Source: Prevotella sp. (GTDB lineage: Bacteria; Bacteroidota; Bacteroidia; Bacteroidales; Bacteroidaceae). From it: a stretch of 64,000 bases of DNA. Of the stretch, positions 45,557 through 54,475 are shown piece by piece (within the stretch, counting starts at the first letter, position 1; every line of letters starts with the position of its first letter). Where the stretch lies: NCBI GenBank assembly GCA_022511075.1, contig JAFLSE010000008.1, forward strand, positions 1-64,000, written 5' to 3'. The notes below the pieces were generated by a model. The model was given only the letters and a program-made list of their open reading frames with translations. It was not told the origin of the DNA and made no database searches. Position numbers and translations under genes: made by a program.

Positions 45557-47167
45557 TTAGAGCTGTGGACCAGCAGCAACGAGAGCCTTACCAGCCTCGT
45601 TGGTGGTGTACTTGCCGAAGTTCTTGATGAAACGTGCAGCAAGGTCCTTTGCCTTCTCTTCCCACTGACTTGGGTCAGCGTATGTGTCGCGTGGGTCGAG
45701 GATATTTGTATCAACGCCTGGCAGTTCTGTTGGAACAGTGAAGTTGAACATCGGAATCTGCTTTGTAGGAGCCTTGTCGATGTCGCCACCGAGGATAGCG
45801 TCAATGATACCGCGTGTGTCGCGGATAGAGATACGCTTGCCTGTTCCGTTCCAACCTGTGTTCACGAGATATGCCTTTGCATTGTTCTTCTCCATCTTCT
45901 TAACGAGTTCCTCTGCATACTTTGTTGGGTGCAACTCGAGGAATGCCTGACCGAAGCAAGCAGAGAATGTAGGAGTAGGCTCTGTGATGCCACGCTCTGT
46001 ACCTGCCAACTTAGCCGTAAAGCCAGAGAGGAAGTAGTACTTTGTCTGCTCAGGAGTGAGGATAGACACTGGAGGCAGTACTCCGAATGCGTCGGCAGAG
46101 AGGAAGATAACCTGCTTTGCTGCCGGTGCAGATGAACCTGGCTGAATGTTGTTGATATGGTTGATTGGGTAAGACACGCGGGTGTTCTCCGTTGTGCTCT
46201 TGTCAGCGAAGTCAATCTTGCCATCCTCTGAAACAGTAACGTTCTCGAGAAGTGCATCGCGCTTGATGGCGTTGTAGATATCAGGCTCGCTCTCCTTGTC
46301 GAGGTTGATAACCTTTGCATAGCAACCACCCTCGAAGTTGAACACGCCATTGTCGTCCCATCCATGCTCGTCGTCACCAATGAGACGGCGCTTTGGATCG
46401 GTAGACAATGTAGTCTTACCTGTACCAGAAAGACCGAAGAAGATTGCTGTGTTTTCGCCGTTCATATCGCAGTTTGCAGAGCAGTGCATAGAAGCAATGC
46501 CCTTCAATGGGAGGTAGTAGTTCATCATTGAGAACATACCCTTCTTCATCTCACCACCGTACCATGTGTTGATGATAACCTGCTCCTTGCTTGTTACGTT
46601 GAACACAACGGCTGTCTCTGAATTGAGACCAAGTTCCTTGTAGTTCTCAACCTTTGCCTTTGAAGCGTTGTAAACGATGAAGTCGGGCTCCTGCTCCAAG
46701 TCTGCCTCGTCCTGTGGACGAATGAACATGTTTGTAACGAAGTGAGCCTGCCAAGCAACCTCCATTATGAAGCGCACTTTCATGCGTGTGTCCTTGTTTG
46801 CACCGCAGAAACCGTCAACAACATAGAGTTTCTTGCCTGAAAGTTCCTTCTTTGCAATATCCTTTACGGCAGCCCAGCACTCCTCTGTAGCGCGGTGGTT
46901 GTCGTTCTTGTACTCGTCTGATGTCCACCAAACTGTATCGTGTGAGTTTGCATCGTCAACGATGAACTTGTCCTTTGGCGAACGACCGGTGTAGATACCA
47001 GTCATAACGTTTACTGCGCCAAGTTCTGTCTCCTGACCCTTGTCGAAACCTGTGAGACCTTCCTTTGTCTCCTCTGCAAACAACACTTCATAAGACGGAT
47101 TGTAAATCACCTCTGTAACGCCGGTGATTCCGTACTTCTCTAAAACTGACTTGTCAAACTTTGCCAT
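45557..47167 (-). CDS. pckA: ATP-dependent phosphoenolpyruvate carboxykinase
   Basis: A 536-residue enzyme interconverting oxaloacetate and phosphoenolpyruvate with ATP. The kinase-1a P-loop [11 protein letters not shown] and kinase-2 [18 protein letters not shown] are complete. [12 protein letters not shown] near the N-terminus, [12 protein letters not shown] and GVLPPVSIL are further family motifs. In rumen and gut Bacteroidota this enzyme usually runs toward oxaloacetate as part of succinate formation; with mdh at 61770-62768 it would supply the same route, though that link is inference. It has a good promoter (47263-47233) and its own terminator. Confidence 0.98.
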   Translation of the reverse strand: MAKFDKSVLEKYGITGVTEVIYNPSYEVLFAEETKEGLTGFDKGQETELGAVNVMTGIYTGRSPKDKFIVDDANSHDTVWWTSDEYKNDNHRATEECWAAVKDIAKKELSGKKLYVVDGFCGANKDTRMKVRFIMEVAWQAHFVTNMFIRPQDEADLEQEPDFIVYNASKAKVENYKELGLNSETAVVFNVTSKEQVIINTWYGGEMKKGMFSMMNYYLPLKGIASMHCSANCDMNGENTAIFFGLSGTGKTTLSTDPKRRLIGDDEHGWDDNGVFNFEGGCYAKVINLDKESEPDIYNAIKRDALLENVTVSEDGKIDFADKSTTENTRVSYPINHINNIQPGSSAPAAKQVIFLSADAFGVLPPVSILTPEQTKYYFLSGFTAKLAGTERGITEPTPTFSACFGQAFLELHPTKYAEELVKKMEKNNAKAYLVNTGWNGTGKRISIRDTRGIIDAILGGDIDKAPTKQIPMFNFTVPTELPGVDTNILDPRDTYADPSQWEEKAKDLAARFIKNFGKYTTNEAGKALVAAGPQL

Positions 47168-47232
47168 TTCTATAAGATTTATTTGTTAATGTTTTGTTTT
47201 TACCTTAATGGAATATTATCCTAATTCGCGTG

Positions 47233-47263
47233 CAAAGTTACGTTTTTTTATGCATATTGCAAA
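47233..47263 (-). promoter_or_regulatory. Predicted pckA promoter
   Basis: On the minus strand: TTTG (47263-47260), 19 bases, TAACTTTG (47240-47233), 66 bases before the ATG. Confidence 0.75.
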
Positions 47264-47354
47264 GACATTCATATACAAAATAGACGGGCATCAATTCTTT
47301 TTTGGTTAAAGAAACAAAAAAACAGCATAGCCTCAATACTTTTGCTATTCAGAC

Positions 47355-47387
47355 TTGGCAAATATTGCCGATTATTTTTTACCTTTG
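47355..47387 (+). promoter_or_regulatory. Predicted promoter of the uracil phosphoribosyltransferase gene
   Basis: TTG (47355-47357), 22 bases, TACCTTTG (47380-47387), 19 bases before the GTG start. It lies inside the longer in-frame extension that begins at 47302, which argues against that upstream start. Confidence 0.6.
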
Positions 47388-47406
47388 CACGAAAAAACAT
47401 ACGACA

Positions 47407-48069
47407 GTGAAAAAAGTAATAAACCTTAGCGACACATGTTCCATACTGGGACAATACATGGCGGAGATACGCAGCGTGGAATACCAGCAGAATCCGCTCC
47501 TCTTTCGCAACAACATAGAGAGGATAGGCATGATTGAGGCGTTTGAGATTAGCAAGGCTCTCGACTATGAGGCAACTTTCGTGGAAACGCCCCTCGGAGT
47601 GGCAAACGTGAACGTGCATACCGACAAGGTTGTGCTTGCAACACTGTTTCGTGCAGGTCTGCCCTTGCACCAAGGTTTCCTAAAGATGTTCGACCACGCA
47701 GAGAACGCTTTTGTATCGGCATACCGCAAGTATAAAGACGACAGCCATACCGATGTGGACATCTGCGTGGAATATCTCGCAACTCCTTCGTTAGAGGGAA
47801 AGACGCTGATTATAGCCGACCCGATGCTTGCCACAGGCGGAAGCATAAAACTGGCATACGAGGCACTGATAACCAAAGGAATGCCAAAGAGGATTCACGT
47901 GGCTTGTGTGGTTGCCACGCAGGAGGGAATAGACACCGTGAGGGAAGGTCTGCCAGAAGACATCACCACGATATGGTGTGCCGCTATTGACGAGGAACTT
48001 AACGCCAACAAATATATTGTTCCCGGTCTTGGCGATGCTGGCGACTTGTGCTTTGGGGAGAAACTTTAG
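47407..48069 (+). CDS. upp: Uracil phosphoribosyltransferase
   Basis: A 220-residue enzyme that forms UMP from uracil and PRPP. The PRPP-binding loop is IIADPMLATGGSI (about 136-148), and the C-terminus IVPGLGDAGDLCFGEKL is the uracil-binding end of the family, slightly altered from the common GDAGDR form. The start is GTG at 47407, set by the promoter just upstream. The last 71 bases overlap the 3' end of the convergent C1 peptidase gene. Confidence 0.92.
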   Translation: MKKVINLSDTCSILGQYMAEIRSVEYQQNPLLFRNNIERIGMIEAFEISKALDYEATFVETPLGVANVNVHTDKVVLATLFRAGLPLHQGFLKMFDHAENAFVSAYRKYKDDSHTDVDICVEYLATPSLEGKTLIIADPMLATGGSIKLAYEALITKGMPKRIHVACVVATQEGIDTVREGLPEDITTIWCAAIDEELNANKYIVPGLGDAGDLCFGEKL

Positions 48070-49138
48070 GCATAACCACGGCTATGGTCTTAAGTTTAAA
48101 GTAGTCTATACTCATATACATCAGTCCGTCGTAGGGATTATCCTTGCCCCACGAGTTTTTCATTATCAAGTATTGCTTGCCGCTGTCGTCGTGTGCCAAG
48201 CCCACTATTGCCATACAGTGGTCGTCAGTGGTTTTATGCTTGTTGAACTCTTTTTGCCTTTGTTCCTGAACATTGCTTGGTTCAGCCTCGTCAGTAACAA
48301 CGGCAAAGCCTTGACCGAAAGAAAAGCCCGGCTCTGAAATATCGCCTTCCCAACACACGCCATAGCCTTGTATCACGGCATTGCAAACCATATCCGTAAG
48401 TTCGTCTATAGGAATGTTGTAATACTCGCTGCCATCAATATTGTCTGGCACTTCGAGGGCAAACGACTCATAAAACGGATGGTGCAGGAAACTCGTATAT
48501 CCCACATATTCGTCGGGGGCGCACACGCTGCGTGCAAACTCATGCGGAGTGTATTCCATACCAAACATAAACACATGATGCGAGGGATATCCCAAGGCAT
48601 CGTCAATCCCGTCAGAAATCTTACGGCTATAGGCGTCAAAGTCTTTTGAAAGAGGCTGTGAATGCTTCGCCAAAAGGCTCGTCTTGTCGGTAAGCACGTT
48701 TATGTTCACTTTCTCCCCACGATGATAGGAGTCGTAGGGCATTGCGCCGTATTGCTGCAACAGGCGTATGGCAGTAAGTGCCGTGGAACGTGAGGTAAAC
48801 GAGGCTTCGTCCTTGTCGCTCCAGTATTGCCGTGCCTGCTCCCAAAGATAATTGCGCAGTGGAAAGTATGGCGACAAATGAACGGAGTCGCCTAACGACA
48901 GGTGGGTGGTCTCTATGGCTGACAAGGTTGCGTAAATCCAGCAAATCTGATTCCGCCCTTGGTCTTTTACGGGAGTGTATTTGTTGAGGTGGTCAATGGT
49001 AAACTGCCCATCAAAAGCCACCTTGTCACTGCACGACAATACCGATGGCAGGAGCAGGACGACTCCCATAAACAATACAATACACGCACCGCAAAGGGCA
49101 AGCCAACGCCTACGAATCATCTTCTTACCGAAAATCAC
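47999..49138 (-). CDS. Papain-like (C1) peptidase lipoprotein
   Basis: A 379-residue secreted cysteine peptidase. An N-terminal hydrophobic segment ends in LLPSVLSCSD (Cys36), a likely lipid anchor. The papain/bleomycin-hydrolase-like fold has Q60 and catalytic C66 in KDQGRNQICWIY, His in TDDHCMAIVG and Asn in MKNSWG. About 35 residues follow the catalytic Asn, and the last 20 (Arg/Gln-rich) are read from the antisense of the uracil phosphoribosyltransferase end, so they are probably a non-functional extension. GTG at 49138 overlaps the upstream stop as GTGA; ATG at 49120 is an alternative start. It is the last gene of a four-gene operon. Confidence 0.85.
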   Translation of the reverse strand: MIFGKKMIRRRWLALCGACIVLFMGVVLLLPSVLSCSDKVAFDGQFTIDHLNKYTPVKDQGRNQICWIYATLSAIETTHLSLGDSVHLSPYFPLRNYLWEQARQYWSDKDEASFTSRSTALTAIRLLQQYGAMPYDSYHRGEKVNINVLTDKTSLLAKHSQPLSKDFDAYSRKISDGIDDALGYPSHHVFMFGMEYTPHEFARSVCAPDEYVGYTSFLHHPFYESFALEVPDNIDGSEYYNIPIDELTDMVCNAVIQGYGVCWEGDISEPGFSFGQGFAVVTDEAEPSNVQEQRQKEFNKHKTTDDHCMAIVGLAHDDSGKQYLIMKNSWGKDNPYDGLMYMSIDYFKLKTIAVVMPKVSPQSTSRQHRQDREQYICWR

Positions 49139-49953
49139 TTAATCTTTGAAGTCATCTTGCTGCGCACACCCTTGTAGCCTTTCAGGAAAGCCTTTGCCGA
49201 GCCGAAACTGAGGAACATATCAAGGCGCACGGGTATGTGGTTTTGGTCGTCGGTGATATAGAAACGTATCAGTTCACTCTCCTTGCCGTCTTCTATCTCC
49301 GAGAACGACATGACGAGGCAGCGGAACTTCTCGTTACTGCCCTCCATAGTGAACGTTTCCTTGCCAAGATATTTCAGGTTGGAATTCTTCAGGTTGTTTG
49401 CATCGCTTATGGGTAGTGGTATCTTCTCGCCTACCTTCATTTTCGATGCATCGAAATTGCGTGCACGCAGGAATATTGACATCATATCATATACGCAGTT
49501 CTTGTATTCCTTGTTCTGCCACTTATGTTTGCCATCCTTGTTGATATAGTGCATCTTAAGGTTGCAGTTGCCGTTGGGATATGTATACCACAGTTCGTCA
49601 ACATAGTAGCGCTTGCCTTCAAGCGCACCTTTGCGAAAATATAGCGGAGAGAGGTTCTTGTCGCAATACGACAGCAGTGTGTCGCGCATCACAAACACGT
49701 TATCGAGTTTGTCGTTACCCCTCGTTATGAGACTTGCCCTGTAAGCAGGCTTGCCATTGTATCTCGATTCTACCGTAGACATTGATGCCGTGCCAACCTT
49801 TACCCATACGAATTTCCAGTTGAAATAGAGGTCGTAGGCAAGAAACTCGCCTCCCTTGAAGGCGGTATTCTCTATGCCGCACTGTGCCGAAGCGCACAAT
49901 GGCGCAAACGACAGGCACAATACAACTAATAATAGCTTAAGTTTGTTTCCCAT
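49135..49953 (-). CDS. DUF3108-family secreted protein
   Basis: A 272-residue periplasmic protein with a signal peptide (about 1-24, ending ASAQ). The body is a beta-rich domain matching the DUF3108 pattern (GEFLAYDLYFNWKFVWVKVGTASMSTVE, YDMMSIFLRARNFD, FYITDDQNHIPVRLDM). The function is unknown; the family is often thought to bind lipids or act at the envelope. ATG at 49953 is chosen over GTG at 49962. Its stop overlaps the GTG of the C1 peptidase by two bases, so the two are probably translationally coupled. The upstream gene encodes an Ig-like lipoprotein. Confidence 0.8.
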   Translation of the reverse strand: MGNKLKLLLVVLCLSFAPLCASAQCGIENTAFKGGEFLAYDLYFNWKFVWVKVGTASMSTVESRYNGKPAYRASLITRGNDKLDNVFVMRDTLLSYCDKNLSPLYFRKGALEGKRYYVDELWYTYPNGNCNLKMHYINKDGKHKWQNKEYKNCVYDMMSIFLRARNFDASKMKVGEKIPLPISDANNLKNSNLKYLGKETFTMEGSNEKFRCLVMSFSEIEDGKESELIRFYITDDQNHIPVRLDMFLSFGSAKAFLKGYKGVRSKMTSKIK

Positions 49954-49976
49954 ATCACACACGTTTTTGTTATTTA

Positions 49977-51956
49977 TTATTGTTTCGGACGATATGTCTT
50001 TCCTAATTTCTCTGCACGTTCCGCATTGCGGTTACGCAGCTTCTGCTCCTTGTCGGGCTTTTGTTTTGTTATTGCTCCGGGTTTCTGACGGGCGGCATTC
50101 AAGGCTGTGAGGTCCCATGAAAGCGACAAATCCCACTTTGCCTTACATTCCACCTTCTTGTTGTAGTAGAACACCTCTTCGGGCTGAAGGTCTTGATAGA
50201 AGTCGCCCGTGTCCCACTTGCCGTTGCCGTTGCTGTCTATAAAGGCACGCACATAGTAGTCACCGGGATTGATATAGAAGAAATCGGCAGTGCCGTCGGC
50301 AACCTTTGCCTCCTTTACCACTGCGTCGCTGCTGTTCAGCAACTGCACAACAATGGCGCTATCCGACCGTCCGCTAATCTTCATTTGCAATGTACTGAAG
50401 TTATCGTCCTCCTTCACTTTCAGTCCTTTCTTGACGGCATCGCTCGCCTTGCCGTATATGTCAACAAAGGCTGCGCTGTCTATTTCCAATGAGTATTCTG
50501 AGCCTTGCCGCCACTCTGCCATTATGGTATATTCGCGTATGGAGTGCTCCACGGGCACTATCTTCATCTTTGCGTTATACCAGAGGGTATCTATCTTTGT
50601 ATAAAGGTGTATCGCCGAGGTGTCCATCTTCTCCAATGGGGTAGGCGATATGATAGTTATATTCTGGTCGGGTGCCATATCGCCGGAGGCTTTTACATCT
50701 ACAGCCAAAGGTGGCTCATGCCATACGGAATCGTATGCATCGCCTTTCTTTTTCTGTTTTTCCTGCTGCTTCTGCCATTTCTCCAACTCCTTCTGCTTTT
50801 CCTTCATTCGCTTTTCATACGACACCTTTGCCAGCAACTCTAACGTGTCGGTCTGACTCACAAGCACGCCTGCGGAGTCGGTCATCATATATGTTGCCTC
50901 TATTGTCAGCGTATCGCGGTTTATGAGCGTAGTGTCGCGCAGCCAATAATGTATCGTATCACGTTTTTCATTCGTTTCCACCACAAAAGCATTGTCGCTG
51001 TCAAAGTCGAGTCCACGCAATGTAGGTGGCACGCTGTCACCATAACTGAAGAAGAACGAGAACTTTTCAGGGTCTTTTCTTTCCGTCTTCAGCAGGTAGC
51101 GATCGGTCTGCGTGCACGTGAATGCCCTTAACACAATGTCATCGGGATAATAGTGTATGTACGGCACTCGCTTTATGGAGTCTATGTGTAGCGAGTCGCG
51201 CCAAATGGTATCTTGTCGGATATCGGGCTTGCTTGTGGGCTCAAACACATCATGGCTGAATGCTATCATCTCGCTCTTCTGCGAATATATGAAATTGCCG
51301 TCAGCATCCTGCAATGCGCAGGCACGATATTTTCCGGGGGCTATTCCCTTTATGACGAAATGTCCTCTGCTGTCGGTGCGTGATATTCGGAGCATAGGCG
51401 TGGTGGTGAATACCGAGTCGGGGTCTTCCGCCCTGTATAGTCCCACCATTATTCCTTTTATCGGCTCTAAGTTGCTTGCATCTATCACTGTACCAGACAC
51501 TTCGCAGGTGTCTATGGTCTCGCCCGTGGAAAAACTGTATGTGAAGTTTCCCATTGGGTTGCCCTCGTTGTTGTCGCTTATCGCGTCGCCGAAGTCTATC
51601 GTATATGTGGTGTTCTCTTTCAGCGAGTCCTTCAGTTGCACGGTTATCTTCTTTCCCTGCGCCTTTATCTCTGGCATCTCAATCTGCGGAGGCGACACTA
51701 TGACCTTGTTTGTTGCGTCTTCCAACTTTATGAACTCGTCAAAGTATATCGTCACTTTCTTGGAGGTTACTCCTGCCTGTCGGTCGGCAGGGTCGCAGGC
51801 AATCACCTTCGGAGGGTCGTCGTCGTACCAGCCTCCGTCAGGCTGTCCCATGCGTGCGCAGCCCGTAAGCGAGAGGCAGCAGGCAATGACCGCCCAAAGA
51901 AGTAGTACCTTATTATATATATAGTCTTTTGAAAACATTTCCTGTCCTGTTATCAT
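49977..51956 (-). CDS. Ig-like domain lipoprotein
   Basis: A 659-residue lipoprotein with a lipobox SLTGCARM (Cys about 33). The N-terminal Big_5-like domain starts with DPPKVIACDPADRQAGVTSKKVTIYFDEF (about 46-150). A carboxypeptidase-regulatory-like domain (CEVSGTVIDASNLEPIKGIMVGLYR, about 150-260) follows, then several beta domains, a Lys/Gln-rich stretch at about 390-410 (coiled-coil-like) and a basic C-terminal tail (KPGAITKQKPDKEQ...). It is a common, uncharacterised Bacteroidota envelope protein. The ATG overlaps the stop of the GH3-fold gene as ATGA, so they are coupled. The function is unknown. Confidence 0.8.
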   Translation of the reverse strand: MITGQEMFSKDYIYNKVLLLWAVIACCLSLTGCARMGQPDGGWYDDDPPKVIACDPADRQAGVTSKKVTIYFDEFIKLEDATNKVIVSPPQIEMPEIKAQGKKITVQLKDSLKENTTYTIDFGDAISDNNEGNPMGNFTYSFSTGETIDTCEVSGTVIDASNLEPIKGIMVGLYRAEDPDSVFTTTPMLRISRTDSRGHFVIKGIAPGKYRACALQDADGNFIYSQKSEMIAFSHDVFEPTSKPDIRQDTIWRDSLHIDSIKRVPYIHYYPDDIVLRAFTCTQTDRYLLKTERKDPEKFSFFFSYGDSVPPTLRGLDFDSDNAFVVETNEKRDTIHYWLRDTTLINRDTLTIEATYMMTDSAGVLVSQTDTLELLAKVSYEKRMKEKQKELEKWQKQQEKQKKKGDAYDSVWHEPPLAVDVKASGDMAPDQNITIISPTPLEKMDTSAIHLYTKIDTLWYNAKMKIVPVEHSIREYTIMAEWRQGSEYSLEIDSAAFVDIYGKASDAVKKGLKVKEDDNFSTLQMKISGRSDSAIVVQLLNSSDAVVKEAKVADGTADFFYINPGDYYVRAFIDSNGNGKWDTGDFYQDLQPEEVFYYNKKVECKAKWDLSLSWDLTALNAARQKPGAITKQKPDKEQKLRNRNAERAEKLGKTYRPKQ

Positions 51957-53464
51957 TCCACATTCATAGCCAGCAGTTCATCTATGTGCTGTCGTGAGTT
52001 GCTCAGGCGCGGCACTTTGTGCTGACCACCCAACTTGCCCTTCGACTTGAGCCATTGCTCAAACAGTCCTGCATGAGCCACCACAATCTCGAGGTGCTGC
52101 AAGGTTATGTCCTTGTATCTCTTTGCCTCGTAATCGCTGTTTATCTCCTGCAAATGTGTGTCGAGCAGATGCGCAAACTCGTTCAAGTCTTGTGGAGGCT
52201 TGCTGAATTGTATGAGCCACTGGTGACGGCATTTAGCCTTTTCGTCCATGAATATCGGTGCTGCGGTGTATTCCTCCACCTGTGCGCCTGTCATCTTACA
52301 GGCATATTCCAGTCCTTTCTCGGCATTGTCCACGATGAGTTCCTCGCCAAAGGCGTTTATGAAGTGCTTTGTGCGCCCCGTTATCACAAACTTGTAGGGA
52401 TTGGTGCTTGTGAACTTTACCGTGTCGCCAATCACATACCGCCACAGTCCGCATGCAGTACTTATCAGCATGGCATAGTTTCTGCCTTTCTCCACTCCCC
52501 ACAATGGCACTACCGTCGGCTTTTCACTGCCGAACTCCTCCATAGGAATGAACTCATAGAACACACCGTAGTCGAGCATCAACAGCAATGACTTGTCGGC
52601 AGGGTCGTCTTGCAGTCCGAAGAATCCCTCGCTGGCGTTGTATGTCTCCATATAGTGCATGTTCGGCGAGGTTATCAGCTGCCGGTATTGCTTCCAGTAT
52701 GGTGTCATAGCCACGCCTCCGTGGAAGAACATCTCTATATTGGGCCACACCTCCTCAAGATGTTTCTTGCCCGAAATCTCCATTATGCGAGTAAGCACCG
52801 ACAGCATCCACGACGGCACGCCGCTGATGTTGGTCACGTTCTTGTTCATCGTCTCACGGGCTATCATCTCGCGCTTCTTCTCAAAGTCGCCGATGAGTGC
52901 GGTCTGCTTGCAAGGCACACGCACGAGGTTTGCCAACGGGTTGATGTTCTCTATCAGTATCGCGCTGAGGTCGCCCACCAATGAATGTTTCAGATTGTAG
53001 TTTGCAGCATGGCTTCCGCCGAGTATCAGGCTCCTGCCATCGAAAATCCTGCTTTTGGGGTTGTTGCGCATATACATAGCCACGGCATCTTTTCCGCCTT
53101 GATAGTGTACGGTCTGCAATCCTTCCTTGCTTACAGGAATAAACTTGCTCTTGTCGTTTGTAGTTCCGCTCGACTTGGCGTACCACCTTACCTTGCCACG
53201 CCACAGCACATCGCTCTCGCCGTGTCTCATACGGTCGATGTCGCCTTTCAGTTCCTCGTATGTGTTTATCGGGGTGTAGCGAACAAAGTCATCATATCCC
53301 TTTGCATCCGCAAAATGGTGATTACGCCCATATTCAGTGTCACGGGCAGCAAACAAAAGCCTTTCCAGTACCTTGCGCTGCAAAACCTCCCCTTCATTCA
53401 AATGCCTCTCCAATTCCTTTTGGCGAGGCACGAATATGTTGCGTACTAACCCTGTTAAACTCAT
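51953..53464 (-). CDS. GH3-fold (auxin-responsive promoter family) acyl-adenylating enzyme
   Basis: A 503-residue cytoplasmic enzyme of the GH3 family, best known from plants, where it activates acyl acids with ATP and joins them to amino acids. Motifs are the ATP-binding KSSGTTNDKSKFIPVS (about 95-110), MHYMETYNASEGFFGLQ (about 280-297) and the adenylation motif YVIGDTVKFT. In Bacteroidota its substrate is unknown. It leads an operon with Ig-like, DUF3108 and C1-peptidase genes joined by stop-start overlaps. ATG at 53464 is preferred to TTG at 53467. The promoter lies at 53514-53484. Confidence 0.9.
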   Translation of the reverse strand: MSLTGLVRNIFVPRQKELERHLNEGEVLQRKVLERLLFAARDTEYGRNHHFADAKGYDDFVRYTPINTYEELKGDIDRMRHGESDVLWRGKVRWYAKSSGTTNDKSKFIPVSKEGLQTVHYQGGKDAVAMYMRNNPKSRIFDGRSLILGGSHAANYNLKHSLVGDLSAILIENINPLANLVRVPCKQTALIGDFEKKREMIARETMNKNVTNISGVPSWMLSVLTRIMEISGKKHLEEVWPNIEMFFHGGVAMTPYWKQYRQLITSPNMHYMETYNASEGFFGLQDDPADKSLLLMLDYGVFYEFIPMEEFGSEKPTVVPLWGVEKGRNYAMLISTACGLWRYVIGDTVKFTSTNPYKFVITGRTKHFINAFGEELIVDNAEKGLEYACKMTGAQVEEYTAAPIFMDEKAKCRHQWLIQFSKPPQDLNEFAHLLDTHLQEINSDYEAKRYKDITLQHLEIVVAHAGLFEQWLKSKGKLGGQHKVPRLSNSRQHIDELLAMNVE

Positions 53465-53483
53465 CAAAAACCGATTTTAATTG

Positions 53484-53514
53484 CAAAAGTACAATAAATC
53501 GGGTGTAGTACAAA
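53484..53514 (-). promoter_or_regulatory. Predicted promoter of the GH3-fold operon
   Basis: On the minus strand: TTTG (53514-53511), 19 bases, TACTTTTG (53491-53484), 20 bases before the ATG. Confidence 0.7.
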
Positions 53515-53667
53515 ATATAAAAAGTAAATTTAATATTTTTTATGCTGATTATAAAATATGTTCATATTTTGGTTTATGCGTAATGAGGATAAAAAGGGAA
53601 CCTCTTTTTAGATTCCCTTTCATGTATGTTTTCATGGATTTTGGAAGTTATTTGGAACTATCGTCTT

Positions 53668-54255
53668 CTACCAAATGAGTTTATGGGTGTTTTGTACCAT
53701 AGGACGATTATTGCCAATGGAATGGTTGTTGGTATTCTTGTTTGCAGTAATACGGGTGTTGCTTCCATTTATGTTTCGCCAGTGTGTTCCGTTTACATTG
53801 TTCTGCTGCAGCTTCCTGTTTGCGTAATAATTAGTTTTCTTGTTGTTGCCACCTTTATAACTCGTGTACACATTTGGATGTGCCTTGTAAAAACTATTAC
53901 GGTTGGTATAGCGACTGTATATGTTGAAAGTCCAATTGCCGGAGTTCCAGGAGAGAGGCTTGTAGAAATACGACATACCGATGTATCTGTTATATTGAGA
54001 TGGTGTCAGGATATATCTCAAGTCTGCATTCCTTCTGTCCCACCACACACCGAAAACGTCGTTCTTGCTATTAACGCTCATTATGTAGTCGAGGTTTATC
54101 TCATACACAGCATTGTATTGTGCATCGGTGAGGTTGAGTTCGTATGCCATCTTGTCACTGAGGAAGAGTGCCTCGTTCCTTGCCTGTGTAAAACTGATTG
54201 CGTTTGCAGAAATTACTGAAATAATCATTACTGCCAAGATCATCATCTTCTTCAT
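53668..54255 (-). CDS. Small secreted protein with two LTxxQ motifs
   Basis: A 195-residue protein with a signal peptide (about 1-20). The mature N-terminal half has two LTxxQ motifs, LTDAQ and LTPSQ, as in the CpxP/Spy periplasmic chaperone-like family, with a helical stretch (KMAYELNLTDAQYNAVYEINLDY). The C-terminal half is rich in Asn, Tyr and Arg (low complexity). It is a single gene. An unusual Shine-Dalgarno AGGAG (54268-54264) lies 8 bases before ATG at 54255, and only 2 bases before the upstream ATG at 54261; this selects 54255. I do not recognise a close named family. Confidence 0.75.
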   Translation of the reverse strand: MKKMMILAVMIISVISANAISFTQARNEALFLSDKMAYELNLTDAQYNAVYEINLDYIMSVNSKNDVFGVWWDRRNADLRYILTPSQYNRYIGMSYFYKPLSWNSGNWTFNIYSRYTNRNSFYKAHPNVYTSYKGGNNKKTNYYANRKLQQNNVNGTHWRNINGSNTRITANKNTNNHSIGNNRPMVQNTHKLIW

Positions 54256-54407
54256 AATCATATCTCCTATTCGTTAATGAGTTAGACTTTTGTTCTTAAT
54301 CACAGTGCAAAGGTCGGCATTTTTATGCGATTTTTAAAAGGAAAAAGCCTAAACCCTGTATCTGAAATCCCTAAAGTGAGTAGGGAAATCCGTAACGACA
54401 AAAAAAA

Positions 54408-54438
54408 TAGCCCACTCACATTTTCTGCGAGTGGGCTA
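54408..54438 (-). terminator. Terminator of the fucose operon
   Basis: A 10-bp perfect stem (TAGCCCACTC 54408-54417 with GAGTGGGCTA 54429-54438) has an 11-base loop and is followed on the minus strand by seven Ts (54407-54401). It lies 38 bases after the fucI stop. Confidence 0.92.
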
Positions 54439-54475
54439 AATATATTATTTAAATTCCAAATAACGGAAAGTCTTT

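Noticed and set aside
47302..47406. Longer N-terminus for upp
   Set aside because: It contains the predicted -7 box and does not resemble the family.
48000..49100. Plus-strand frames antisense to the C1 peptidase gene
   Set aside because: Shadows of the peptidase frame without start signals or family motifs.
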